Positions 33,589-45,955 of a stretch of DNA of 64,000 bases are shown here, piece after piece (the first letter of the stretch is position 1; each line of letters begins with the position of its first letter). Below the pieces are notes generated by a model. It did no database searches. It was not told the origin of the DNA and saw only the letters and a list, made by a program, of their open reading frames with translations. Position numbers and translations under genes: made by a program. Source of the stretch: Leptoclinus maculatus (taxonomy: Eukaryota; Chordata; Actinopteri; Perciformes; Stichaeidae); assembly GCA_032191485.1 (NCBI GenBank), contig JAVDOI010000119.1:62001-126000 (forward strand), given 5' to 3'.

Positions 33589-34630
33589 TTCTCTCCATCT
33601 CCCTCTCTCGCCCGTGTTAAGTCGCCGTGCGCTCGCGAGAGTGTGGGGATATCGCGAGACAAAAGCGAGAGACGGAGCTCTGATATCACGCCGCTGCGAA
33701 CTGCGTCTGCAGCCCGTACATCTCTCGTGACGCCCGCGGACACTGTCCAGGGTGTGACGCAAAACAATGTGAATGTTTTTTTTAGGATGAAATCATTCAC
33801 ATGGTGTATTACACAATGTTTTCCACTGTTATATAATTGCTTTTCGGTTTCATTCAGAAGCCATTGCTTATTTAGTGTTATCCGTCTTATTTGTCATCAA
33901 CTCGTTATTGCTGCCCAGCACACTATTGTAAAATATATTTTAACCTCAGTGGCTTTGCTTGTTAAATAAAGGTTGTATTTTAAATGATAAAAAACCGGTA
34001 TATACGATCAGCATCAAATATATACTATATAAAGTACCAAAAGCTAAAGTTCTTATTTGGCAGAACAGCCCCCTTCTGTATAATGTTTAAAATGTTATTG
34101 GACTATGATCTCTGATCAATGCACGCATCTCTTTAATGTTGTAGCTTGTAAAGGTGGGGGTGATTTTAATTTACAGCCTATTGAATATAAAGTGTTGTCT
34201 CAACCGGTATTAATACACCATCATTTATTTGATGAAAATATTTTGATCTGAATTTGCAAAGTAAATAGTAACTAAAGTAAATGTAGAGGAGTACAATGTT
34301 TCGTTCTGAATAGAGTAGAACAATGGTAATACTAAAGTACAAGTAGTACTTCAGTAGCCTAAACTACTTGAGTAAATGTACTATTTTCCACAACATTACA
34401 AACTACATATTTCAAACTAAATATGCAACATGTAAAATTAAACTAACACATCGACTAGGTCATCGCTTTAGTGAATGCGTAAACACCAGCGTACGTTTGT
34501 CTTCGCTGCCATCAACGCATCAAAAGCTGCAGGCTGAAGTAACTCTTTTAGCTCCAAACAAAGTACATTGTGGTGTGAAAACGAAAGCGAGGCCCATTAA
34601 TGTCCCCAGTGTCATTCTATGTCCCTGCAG
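33589..34630. other. upf3a upstream region and spacer
   Basis: Positions 33589-33745 are CpG-rich and contain the likely upf3a 5' UTR and promoter. The rest is AT-rich with a degenerate ACTTGAGTAAATGTACT-type fish repeat at about 34240-34395. No gene seen. Confidence 0.5.
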
Positions 34631-35129
34631 TCAGGCAGTCCAGCAGCCCTCGGTGTCAACGTGCAGGTCCGGGGTCGGGCTGCGGGGCTTCATGCTCGAC
34701 TGACCCGCACAGTGCGAGCTGTCCGCTGGGCTCCAGGGTTCCTCGTGGGAGGACTGGCTCACTGACCGCCCGTGGACGTCTCGGCAGGGAACTGAGGAAA
34801 AATAATAATTAAAACAAGTCCAACGAAATATGGGACTTTGTACGACGAATAAAATACTTTATTATTTTGAGCATAATCTAGCCTAAATAAATCTTTACAA
34901 AAGTATTTTATTAAACTGGATCACTAAAGTAAACTTTATTTTTTTAACTGACCATAAACTCACCACCGAGGAAGGCTTGCCTGCCGTTGGTCTCCCCACA
35001 CAGCCGATGTCTCTCTGGGGTCGACACGGAGCTCTTCAGGCTGGGAACGAACGTGGAGCAGGTGTCCAGGTCCCGGCACACCTGGTCTTGGGTGTAAATG
35101 ACCGCCGCTTTAGACGGAGTACAGCCCAT
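34631..35129 (-). CDS. Small putative N-myristoylated protein, two exons
   Basis: Two exons (minus): 34964-35129 and 34631-34791, 327 nt, 108 aa, joined by a GGTG/GTGAGT donor and a TTTTCCTCAG acceptor with matching phase. It begins MGCTPSK: Gly2 with Ser at position 6 and Lys at 7 fits an N-myristoylation site, and Cys3 a palmitoylation site, so membrane tethering is inferred. The rest is polar and Ser/Pro-rich (STPERHRL, QSSHEEPWSPADSS, KPRSPTPDL) with no known domain. The MGCTPS start recalls PCARE-type photoreceptor proteins, but this ORF is far shorter and nothing else supports that. CpG-rich sequence surrounds the start. The gene sits between upf3a and cdc16, all on minus. I do not recognise an orthologue. 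Confidence 0.5.
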
Positions 35130-36198
35130 CTCTCTCGGAGCTTCTACGGCCGCTCTCCATTGGGTGAAAAAAGGGAGGAGAACGGGAAACTACTGTACGT
35201 GAATGTGGAGAGAGATGGACGGATGGAGGGCTGAGAGAGATCACTCCTCCCCCTAAACCGGAGCATTCGAAGAGGACGGCTGATCTCCGGTCAGTTTCAC
35301 ACTACCGTGATTTCCTCTGGAGGAGTTTGCACAGCACAGGATACATAATGGTTTGTGTTGAAAATCTTTACCATTGCTAACTAGCAAGTGATATTTGGTT
35401 TAATTCTGTACTTATAACGATATTATACGTATGTGGGCTAATATCAGGATAATTACCTAATAGATTGGAGTATTAAAAAAACCACAATGTAAAATGATCT
35501 TGTTTGTTCAAATCAGTAATTTAAACATGTACTAGAGCATGTTCATATAGGCAGGACTTCACGTCTCAACACAACTCGTTTCCCAGCCCTGTTGTCATTA
35601 CGACATTCCTATTAACACAAAACACAGACATGCTGGAATCTTTTAAGATAAATGCATGGTTTATTAGAGTAATCACCAAGAATTCTTTTCACCAAAAACT
35701 GCTTGTAATAAGCTGGCTCTTTATTAAATCCACAGGTCGAGTAACACGGAGGCTCCTGCCATAGGCAGTAATAAGTGACTTTTAGTCTGTTAGATACGAT
35801 GCGAGGTGTGCGGCTGTGTTTGCTCTGTTCAATCAAGTGTCAGAGGGCCACATGTTCCCGGGGTCTCCGGGCTCAACCCAAGGTCCAAGTACTCAACCCC
35901 TTCACCGAGGCACATGTTAATTCCCCCTTTTAAAGTGCATTCTTGCAAAATGAATACAGCAGGCGCTGTATAGCAATTCACACACTTTTACCCACGCTCA
36001 TAATGTTCACGACGGCATGTTGCGTGTTTTGTCACTTACAGGAACAACCGTATCTAATGCACAAGAGGGAGAATCCACAGGGAACCATTGGTGGAGGACA
36101 CGTGCCAGAGTTTCGGTTCGATAGCTGTCCCTGGGCTCGGATATGTGTACCTATGACAACCCGTTGCTGCGACAGTTCCGCCTCCCGACGGGATGAGA
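35130..36198. other. Spacer with cdc16 3' end signals
   Basis: The first 200 bp upstream of the small gene are GC- and purine-rich and may be its promoter. TTTATT (AATAAA on minus) at 35660-35665 and 35720-35725 are plausible cdc16 polyadenylation signals, giving a 3' UTR of about 500 nt. No other gene seen. Confidence 0.45.
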
Positions 36199-38638
36199 TC
36201 ACGTGCTGGCGTCCGACAAGGTGTCCAGCATCATGTCGCTCTCGTACATGTCGCACTCGAGGGTCAGGGAGAGTCGCAGAGGCGTCTCCAGCATCATCTT
36301 GTCCTGATTGGACAGCGACGTTTCCAAGGACGTGATGCTGGTGTCTTCCAATCTGGGCGTGGCCAGGAGGTCGCCGGGCTCCGACGTGTTCAGCATCTTG
36401 ATCAGCGCCGGAGTGTTCAAGCCGCCTCGCACCTTGTCATTGATGTCCGTGCCTTTTGTGGAGACAAATGACGACAGGCTCGAAATGTCAGCTGGTGTCT
36501 CAGAACAGACATTTGAATATTTGCAACAAAATTTGATCATGATTAATTTTTCAAAGATAAACAACTGATGTGAAACTGCAGTAGCGCGTCCTACCTATAT
36601 AGGCATCTGTGTCACCGATGTACATCTCAATACAGTGGCCGAGCATCGTCACAGAGAACGTGTCGTCCCTTTTCAGTCCGAGTGCCTGCACAGAAACAAA
36701 CAAACAAACCGACTTCTTACGTCTCTTACAAAAACATAACTGTTGACATACAGAGAAAATACCACAAAAAATGTTTCTACATAATATCTTTTTCTATTTA
36801 AACTTGGTACAGCTGGTGGTGTTTACTTGCACTTGGTCTTAACGCTTACGTTGGTTTTGTTTTCTAAAAAGACAGCTAGCTTTTCAACAAACCGTCCTTT
36901 AAAAGTTCTGACTTCCTTCTTGCAGAGTAGACCATCAATCCTTTGTAACGGCAGTTCTTACAAACCCTCATGACTGTGATTAAGTTAGAAACAAAACCCT
37001 TATGGACTGAAGACAATGGCACTATACCGTGTGAAAGTAGTCGATAGCGCTCTCAAAGTCTCCCATGAGGCTGTGCACGTATCCTATGGACGAGTAGGTG
37101 GAGGCGTGCTGAGGAATCAACACCAGAGCCTGACGGTGGTACTCCAGAGCCTGGTCGTACTTTCTACAGAAACAAAGTAGCAAATTGTTAAAGTTTTGCT
37201 AAATAGAGCACATCTTCTGCTCAATGTGTGACGGTAACACTAACGGCTGTCGACGTGTCTACATCAGCAGATTACTGCTGCCACTGCTTTGGAAACGGTT
37301 GCTAGGTAGATCTAGTCTGACAATGACCAAACAGGTCTCCTTTGTGGACGCATGTGACTGAGGTACAAGCCAATTTCATTTTGGCATTATCAGGCATGAG
37401 ACTGACAAATGCTGAAAAGGGAGGAACATTATCAACACAACATTTCTAGGGGGGGGGGGAGGGGTGCTGGTGGCATGAATTTTCATTTTTAAATATGATC
37501 TTTAAAATGTAGCACTCTGGTGTACTCTGAGAATAACATTTAGTGATAAGACCATATTTACTCTTTAAGCAAAAGAATCATTTATTATTCAGTTATTTAT
37601 CACTATTTCAGCTCCAGTTGAACAGCTGGCTAGTTAGCTTGTGATTAGTTTTCATTGAACCCTGTTACTGTATGTCTTCATATTAACTTCTACTGTTACT
37701 GTATGTCTTCATATTAACTTATACTGTTACTGTACAGCTGTTAGAATAGTGGCCTATCTTCTATTTGCAATTAATATGCATTCAATCCAGTTATATTATT
37801 TAAATTAAAATGATAATCTCCTCTGGCTGTGGTCATTACAGTGAACAGTGTGTACAGTGTGATGAGAGGGCACGTGAGCCCTTGTTGCTGTACTTTATCT
37901 CCTTGGAGCAGAGGCTGCATTCAGCAGACCTGCCTCATCAATGTATTTAAAACACTGTGACAGCAGGAAGCTGTACTCACGTCTGTTTAGACCTCCACCT
38001 TTATCCAGGCCCAGCTCCACTCACAGCTCAGCCCTGCGTCAAGCTGCACTACACAAACAGCCTCCTCTTTGACCTCATCATCTCGTCAGTATCTGGGCCT
38101 TTCATTCTACTTTGAGTTAAAAAAAAACAACCTGCCAGCAGATCCGCCGGTGTTCTGGTTTAATGTTAACGAGTGACCGCGTGAACTGAACCGGAACACG
38201 GGGGGGGGGGGCTTCATGTTTCATCACGTTACGTTTTTTCCCCCAAATTCGCGATAATGACGAACGTTAACAGTCGACAGAGTTCCGCATGCAGTCGACG
38301 TTAACTTAACCAGCAAGTCTGAACAATAACGGAACTTAAACTGTAACGGAGGGAAATGAAGACGGTGTAGACATCTGAACGCTGATTGGACAAGACTCGA
38401 TACGTCACATCAAAGATGTTTTATTGTGAAGATCACGACATCACCTTTACTCCTCGTCTCACTCCAATCGGAGAAACGCTGGCTGGCCAGTTCGACGTAC
38501 TCTGCTTTTTATCGTTATGTTAGCAAGCACATACATTAAGACAATGATACGAGTAGAAGCGCTCCGGATAGTTACGGAGTCACAGTGTGTTCACATGTTC
38601 ACACGCGATCGTCAGAGCCCACGGAGGTATTCTTAACA

Positions 38639-38669
<31 letters not shown>

Positions 38670-41600
38670 ATTCGGATTTACACTGATCTCAGAAATGGTC
38701 TCTGGAGTTCTAAAAACGGCGGAAATCCGCCGAACGGCGGAAAAGTCTCATGCCTGCATTATGACAAAACAAAAGATAGATGATGTCCAAAGTATATACA
38801 CACTTCAGTTATAATCGTTTTACAAACAAATGCAGAGAACAGTTCTGTTCAACCTTCTTTAAAGTGCCAGCCAAAGGTTAACCTCACACGGCAGCTGGAT
38901 TCTCACGATATCTCAAGATCACACAAAAACCCACCGCGCCAGGCTTCAAGTAACGCCTTTGTGTTCCAACCACAGAGGTCGGTCTAGTCAGCGTCCTGTG
39001 TGGAGCTACTGGCAGCTACCGTGGCTGATGTGTGTGTGAGGTTCTGAACAACAAACGGCTCTTGAAGAAGTTAGCGTAGATGCTACAATGGCATCAGTTA
39101 TATCAGAACTGGAGGGCTTTTAACGATGGAAAGGATGTTTTTCGCTCCTCTGCCGACTGGCTTCGGCAAGAGTTTGATTGACAGCTGGTTCATCCAATGA
39201 CCTGCCAAGTATCGTTTAAAAAGGGCCTGCCCTTCTCCAAACAGTGTCCAATGACGGCTTCTCTGATGATTCTGTGTAACAAATCATCTGGCGGGTCAGG
39301 TGAGCTAAAGGTGTTAGCAGCACAGCATCATAAAGTCATTGTGCAGTAGCGATTATCATGTTGAGCCTACTTCAGTAATAGCACTACAGAGTTCCTATCA
39401 GCACATGTGAAGCTGTGTTTCTATGCTTTTACATACAAGGAATGGAAATGGATGCATCAATGACGCATTAACAACATTAACAGTCCGTATGGAAGAAACC
39501 CTCGTTCTATATAAAAACTACCTCAGCCTTTCAAAACAACCACTTGTGTGGCGCACATTCTGCAAAGCCCCTTATATCTATCGAGTGGGGGCTATGCATA
39601 ATTCATTAAAGGGTCTTTTCATGAATTCCCAACGAGGGCCCTGCATTCTGAATGATTGCGACGGAACAAGCGAGCGCATCTCTGAAAATAGCTTGTATGA
39701 GGAAGGTGAGGAAAATAATATAAGGAGGGGCATGAACAAATTAGAGCAGAGTGCACTCACCGATCTTCTTTAATAATCCACTTGGGATAAATGTAGCCTC
39801 CCATATTAGTAGCGTGTGTGGCATCTCCCCTGTTGGGCCACTTCGAGACTATTCATTTAAATAGAAAATGACCTGGGAAAATCGTCTCCGTACTTACTTC
39901 AACTTCCGACACACGTGACCCAAGTTGTTTAACAAAGGCTCCCATTTGTCCACAGTGACCTAACATTGGAAAGAAAAACAGCAAACAGCATACACTATTA
40001 ACATCTGGTCATGTTTTCAAGGTGTTCGTCATTCACACATTCAGACCTTTTTAATGAAATAAATCAGCCGTTACCTCGTTTCCTATGGCTTTGATCTTCT
40101 CCATCGCATCGAGAAACAACCTCTCTGCCGTCTTCCAGCTAAAGCAATAGATGTGAAAAACATTTTTACAGAACATATGATTTTACTTTTTTAAAGATAA
40201 ACCAGTGTGTGTAATTTAAATGAGGTGCATTATGAGTTAGTTAAATGTTTTCCTAGCTGTAATGTGTCATTACCCAGTTTTTGAGATATTTTCTGCCATT
40301 CCAATATAACGCACGGATATCAAAACAAACTAAAACTATCTCCATGACTAGATACCAGTGGGGCTTTATGAGAAAACGTGTCCTCTTGTAATCTGTTAAA
40401 ACCAGTTTTTACAATTACCAGCGCTGTGTGCCAACATTCCTTTGTGCTGCCAATAACATGTAGGCTACCTTTGTCAATCTGGAGGCCTACGTGTTGGTTG
40501 TTTGTGTTTGGGGCTCCATGACTCACTCTCCATTTTGAAAGGCCACCACCGCCACCTCGTGTATGACAAACGGGTCCTCTGGAGCGATACTGAGAGCCTG
40601 GCTGAAGAAACGCTCTGCCAGCTTGGAGTTGTTGGTCAGACCGTACTCCAGGCCGATGTAAAGCATGGGTAAGTGGCACCTGGATGAGAGAGAGCCACAA
40701 ACGAGTGTCACCAGAAATGGCAAAATTGCCAATGCAGGCTAAAGAGAGAGGTGTGTCTATGGCTGTCAGGACCTCCAGGACCTGTCAGTCGTGTACTTTA
40801 CCCTTTCATCAGCTGGGCCGCGGTGAAGTATGCAGCCATGGCTTGGTCATGCTCACTCTCCACCGCAAAAGAATGACCATAGGCGATCCATGCAGGGCCG
40901 TACGTCCTCTCCAGCGTGGTGGCTTTGCTACAGGAGACGCACAATATTATATAACCTGCATAACTGCACCAAAACATAAAGAGCCTGCTCTGTGGCCGCA
41001 GACAGGATGTGCTTCCTTTTGAGTGTGCGACTGCATACCTGAGGTACCGCCGAGCGTGCTCGTTTTTATGGCCCACCATGAGATAGTAGCACCCGACAGC
41101 AAACCAGGATACCTGATGAAGGTTTATGATGGTTATCAATTACTGCAATTATGTATATAAAAAAAGAGAGGAATAGGCTGCAACACTTACTGGGTTGTTG
41201 GGATACAAGTCTACAAGTTTGTGCGAGAGGTAAAACAATTCTGCAGAGGGAAAAAACAGACAAAAAAGCTTACTGAGCAAAATGAACCAATTAAAACTAT
41301 GATACTGACGGGTAGGCTAAGCAATCAAACAAAACGTGATTCGTGCACGAATGCGATGTATATTTTACCGTTTGCTTTTCCAAGCTCCACCAGAGTTCCT
41401 ATGTGGACCGGTAAACAGTTGGCATGGAAGGGGTCTTTAACCATCACCCTGAAGTACAAACAGAGCTGCATTAAGTGGTCGTGCATCTTTACCGACATTC
41501 TACTAACTTGTTAACTTATATATAGAATGTAATCCACATCATATGATTGGATACCACACAATGGCTTTCTTAGGTTTGACTGTTACTATACAATGACACT

Positions 41601-44600
41601 AGGGCTGCAACTAACGATTATTTTAATAATCGATTAATCTGTCGATTATTTTTTTGATTAATCGATGAATCGGATAAAAAAAGGCGAGTGAATAAAAACG
41701 TGTCTTTAGTCTTGTAAACTATACCAGCCCTGCTTTACTACTGTTATTAACGAGCTAACGCTAACGTGTCATCGCTGCGGACAGCGGGCGGATCCGCACA
41801 TCGAACGCGCCTAGTTCCTCACTTCAAAACGGAACAGAAGTAGGATTCTGTAGTGACTTACCCTGCTGTTGAACTCCCTTCCTCCTCATCAAGGGCTCCA
41901 CCATGTTTACGTTTTAGGTGCTGAATCATCACCGTGGTGCTCCCGTGCCATGTCGCTTTTGCATATCTTGCAATTAACACACTTTTTAGATTTATTTAGT
42001 GTGAAATGCTCCGCACCTTGGATGACTTAGGTCGTACTGATTTCTCTGCCTCCGCCATGTGTTTCAGAACAACGTTACGTTTCTCTCCGGTGGTCTTTCC
42101 TCGACCTCCGATCCGCTCTTTTTTTTTTTTTTTTATACTCAAACATCTCCGTGACTTATTGAGTGGCGTAATAGTCGCGCGACACAACGAATCGATAATG
42201 AAATTCGTTGCCAACTCTTTTAATAATCAAATTTTATCGATTCGTTGTTGCAGCCCTAAATGACACAGATCCATAGATGTGGATTAGTCAAAACCAAAGA
42301 TCAACCACAGACTAAGAGGAAGACACTTACGTTGAGGTGAGTTTGTAGCACATCTTGAAATCACAGTTATAATAATGTCTCTCGGCAAGAGACACCACCA
42401 CATCCAAGTTGTCCTGAAGACCATTGACCATCTCTGGCACCACCAAATCACTGGGCTTGTTATACTGCAGAGGGAAGGAGTGTGAGTGTGAGTGTGTGAA
42501 AGGTGGTTGTAGGGTTTAAATGTGAGTAGGTGTGAAAGATAAAACAAGGTCATGAAAGAGGCAGAGAAAGGAGACTGATTAAGGAGGGTACACTGGAGAG
42601 CAACATTTGGTTGTTTAGCTCTCTATGAACTCAAATTAAAGGATATGTATTTGAGATCGACTAAAAACAAACTGCAGGGCCCATGTTCACTCAAGTAAAA
42701 TGTCATCTTATACAACAATGTGGATAAATGATGCGACAACAATAACTTTTGGTGTCGATAACACAGAGGAATAGCTTTAAGTTATATCAGGCTACAAAGA
42801 CACTACTTGTTGGTCGGATCAATTCATTGTGAAACATGACTATCATCAGACTTATCCTTCAATTAATAATAACAAAAACTAAATCAAAACTAAATGCAGA
42901 GCCCCATACCTTCTTTAACTTATTCTCAAATAGGAAGTGTAAGAGCTCCTCCTCCTCCTCAGTGCACTGTTGACTCAGAGGAAGTGAGTCCAGGAAGTCT
43001 TTTTCTATTGAAAAACGAACAACAACTTTCACATACAAGTTCTTGAAATGATAAACATCATAGCTGTAGAAAATAAATAGATCAGTGCACATCCTCGCCA
43101 CAGATCAGCCTCACCTTCCTGCGCGGTCAACATGTGGTGGGACGTTAAAAGGTCAAAGGCTTCAAAGCAGTACACATCCAGTTTCAAGGCCTCTTTATAG
43201 CTCGAGGTGGCCAGCGGTCTGTTGTCCATGGCATCATAGATCTTACCCCGCAGGAGGCAGATGGAGCTGTTGACCTGAAATATTTGAGAGAGAACAGAAA
43301 GAGTCTTTAGTAAATACATACAACAGTACTCATAACTTTATATAGTGTTTAAGCTCCCTCCACGGCATTACCAACACCGGACCGTGTCAGCATTCAGAAA
43401 CAACTCTCATATCCTGACATAGAAAGTATTTCATGCCAGCATTAAATGTCACATAAATACATTTATATTTGCTGCACTCAACTGTTATAACAATGGTTAT
43501 AAATGGCCACGTCTGGAGCACGTTTTCACCACTGAATACGATCTACTAGACCATACAAGCCAGTCGTGCAGGGGCAATTCTGAGCAGGTGAACTCCATGA
43601 CGTAAATGTCAGCGGAGATATCTGTTGTGTAGTAGTTAAACATCTTAGCTGAATCTGATGAATATAAACAATGATCTCATAAGTGACTAGTGTGGATGAA
43701 AAAGATATCTTATTGTTAGTTATAGTTTTCCTCTGTAAAAGATATGATTGTTTTCAAACTTTCAACTAGCGAGCATTAATGTCAATGGATGCTTTTGCAG
43801 GACTTAAACACTATATGTCAATCAATATTAATGCATGAGGTCATCTATTGTGTAGACATTTTTTTTTTTTAAAGAAAAATAAAAGCTGCTAATATTGGTT
43901 TCTAAAGGATTTATAGGGACTGCATATGCAGCACTGCTTTTTAGGATTATGGGAACTGTATGAATTCCCTAAAATACAAAGTAAGGGTTTAAAGAATGCA
44001 TTTAATTTCTACCAACAACGTAAATACAACTGAAGTTGGTGGTGAGAGTGTTTGTGCGAAGTCGAACTGCACACGGCTGAGAAAATTCACTGGCAGAGTA
44101 CGGCTACATATTTGCAGTAACAGCATTAAACAATACGATTGTTAAAAAAAAAAGTTGAGTGATGATGAACAGAACAATGTTGAGTAATGAGATTCCATCA
44201 TGCAACACTGACAGACAAGACAGTCCAAAATCTCTCATCTAACAGCATTCAATATATTCCAGTGTCTCAACGGCAGTCCAGACTTACTGCGGTAGGGGAC
44301 ATGTCCCAATCCTTGGCCGACTCTGGTGTCCCACTGTCCTCTTTCGCACTCCTGTCCAGCAGCTTCTTACAAGCTGGCTCCTCTGAGTCCAGGATATCCA
44401 AGGCCTGCTGGAACTCTTTGGCAGCATACTACACAAAGCAATCAAAAGGATAATACATCTAAAGCATGGGCAGTATCTGGTAGGTTGCTCTCTATATTAT
44501 ATTCTGCAGCACATGAAGAGGAGGGTTTATGACGGATAGTGTGTATTTTGGAGTTACTTACATGGCACCTAGCAGCAAGATACTGACAAGCTCCGTACAG

Positions 44601-45411
44601 CTGTGTGAGAGAGGACATGTGTTGTTTCAGACAAGGGACTGACTTCAGGGAGACAGTGATCACTTCAAATACACACATGTCACCCACTTCCCCAGCACAA
44701 AGCTTTGCACACATTGTCAACTCACACATAACCTGCGATTACCTTGTCAAGTTTCCGTGAGCGGAGGGCATGGGAGGCTCTGTGGTACTGTGAGGTCAAG
44801 TAAAGGCACTGAGCTAGCCAGTAGATATCCTGGGGATCCTCTGCATGCCAAACAAAGAGGTAGTATTGGGGTCATCAACTTCTGACGTTAGAGTCATCAC
44901 TGACCGGCTACACAGAAACACTGCAGCTGTTGGCAAGCTACTGAATTAAAGTTACGTTTATTTTCAGCTGCGAGTGTACGTAACAATGTCACATTTAACA
45001 CGTATTCTCTCTCTATAAAACGCCAGTGCTGCTAACATTAGCATAGTAACTTAAGGTGGTAGATTGGTAGGTTAAGTCCGCTCTCATGCTGGTGTAACAT
45101 TCACTGTTATAGGACTAACTCACCGTGAGACAGGGACGCTATCTTGTCGGCCCAAAACAGAGCACTTTGATACTGTTGCTGTGAAGAAACACACAAAGAC
45201 AGGGCAGGAGTCACTCAAATATATCGTTATTGTTGTGGTTGGTTGGCTGCCTGGCCGGCTGATAGCTTTTAAGTTAGCGAGCCAGTCAAGCTAGCTGTAT
45301 CGCTCTGAAGCTAGCATTAGCTAGCAGCACAGAAAGTCAGAAATAAACGAGGCTACTTGTTACCTGGTCAATGTACTGCCGCACTCGCTTTCGAATTCTG
45401 TCGAGATTCAT
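36199..45411 (-). CDS. cdc16: Cdc16 (APC6), TPR subunit of the anaphase-promoting complex
   Basis: Eighteen coding exons (minus): 45364-45411, 45124-45178, 44743-44840, 44562-44600, 44288-44428, 43115-43274, 42910-43004, 42331-42464, 41369-41448, 41191-41240, 41039-41112, 40802-40927, 40527-40679, 40075-40138, 39898-39959, 37028-37163, 36595-36685, 36199-36452. The total is 1,860 nt, 619 aa, essentially the length of human CDC16 (620). The start MNLDRIRKRVRQYIDQ fills exon 1. The protein is a superhelix of tetratricopeptide repeats, for example YGPAWIAYGHSFAVESEHDQ and the segment YHRQALVLIPQHASTYSSIG near the C-terminal third. The final 85 residues are polar and likely disordered, with several Ser/Thr-Pro or Ser/Thr-rich sites. 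In APC/C, Cdc16 homodimerises and holds Cdc26 while scaffolding the ubiquitin ligase for mitotic exit. The 2.7-kb intron 37164-39897 is the longest. Neighbours upf3a and cfap97d2 repeat the human 13q34 order. Confidence 0.96.
37440..39890. other. cdc16: Long cdc16 intron
   Basis: No exon seen in 37164-39897. It holds a G run near 37449, a 31-bp unit repeated about 2.3 times at 37672-37740 (TTACTGTATGTCTTCATATT), another G run near 38202 and a C/A homopolymer run at 38639-38670. Confidence 0.6.
41600..42258. mobile_element. Non-autonomous hAT element in cdc16 intron
   Basis: A 659-bp element with perfect 12-bp inverted ends (TAGGGCTGCAAC ... GTTGCAGCCCTA) and an exact 8-bp target duplication AATGACAC at 41592-41599 and 42259-42266. 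The interior is rich in ATCGATTAATC words at the ends. A minus-strand remnant (MAEAEKSVRPKSSKVRS, then after stops a CVNCKICKSDMA segment) looks like a decayed BED finger. It ends 72 bp from cdc16 exon 42331-42464. Confidence 0.93.
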
Positions 45412-45955
45412 TTTGAGTTTTCCTTTTTACAATTATCGCTCTGACTATCAAAAGCGTTTCATTCTTAGAGACAACAAAATGCAGTGTATCAAACTGTGCA
45501 CAAAACAGTACGTGCTAGCTTGCTAGCAGCGTAAAATCAAATCCGCGGCTTCTTTCTGCAACGGGTGTCCTGCAAAAGTGTGCCGTAAGGAAACTCATAC
45601 TGCATAGACAGTTCCACATGAACTCTTTCACTTTCGCTGTATGTCTAGCTGTAAAATAATAGTATATACATAAAAACAATATACAAACATTTACTTTATT
45701 ATTGATTTATTGTTGTATTTGTTGCTGTGAAAGAAACAATACAAAAGGTTATCATGCAGTTTGTGACAATTACATAAACGGTACACAGCCTATACAAAAC
45801 TACTACTTCTCTATTTTAGAGTGCCATGCAGGATTTAGGTCCAGTTTCTCTGTACATAGATGTGTTTTTCACAACTGCCTATAGTGGCACAAAGAGCCTC
45901 TTTAATGTGAAGAAAAACACGAGTTTGCTAAAAGAATAAAACATGTTATCCCTCT

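Noticed and set aside
33415..33969. 184-codon plus-strand ORF
   Set aside because: It overlaps upf3a exon 1 and promoter on the opposite strand and has no family resemblance.
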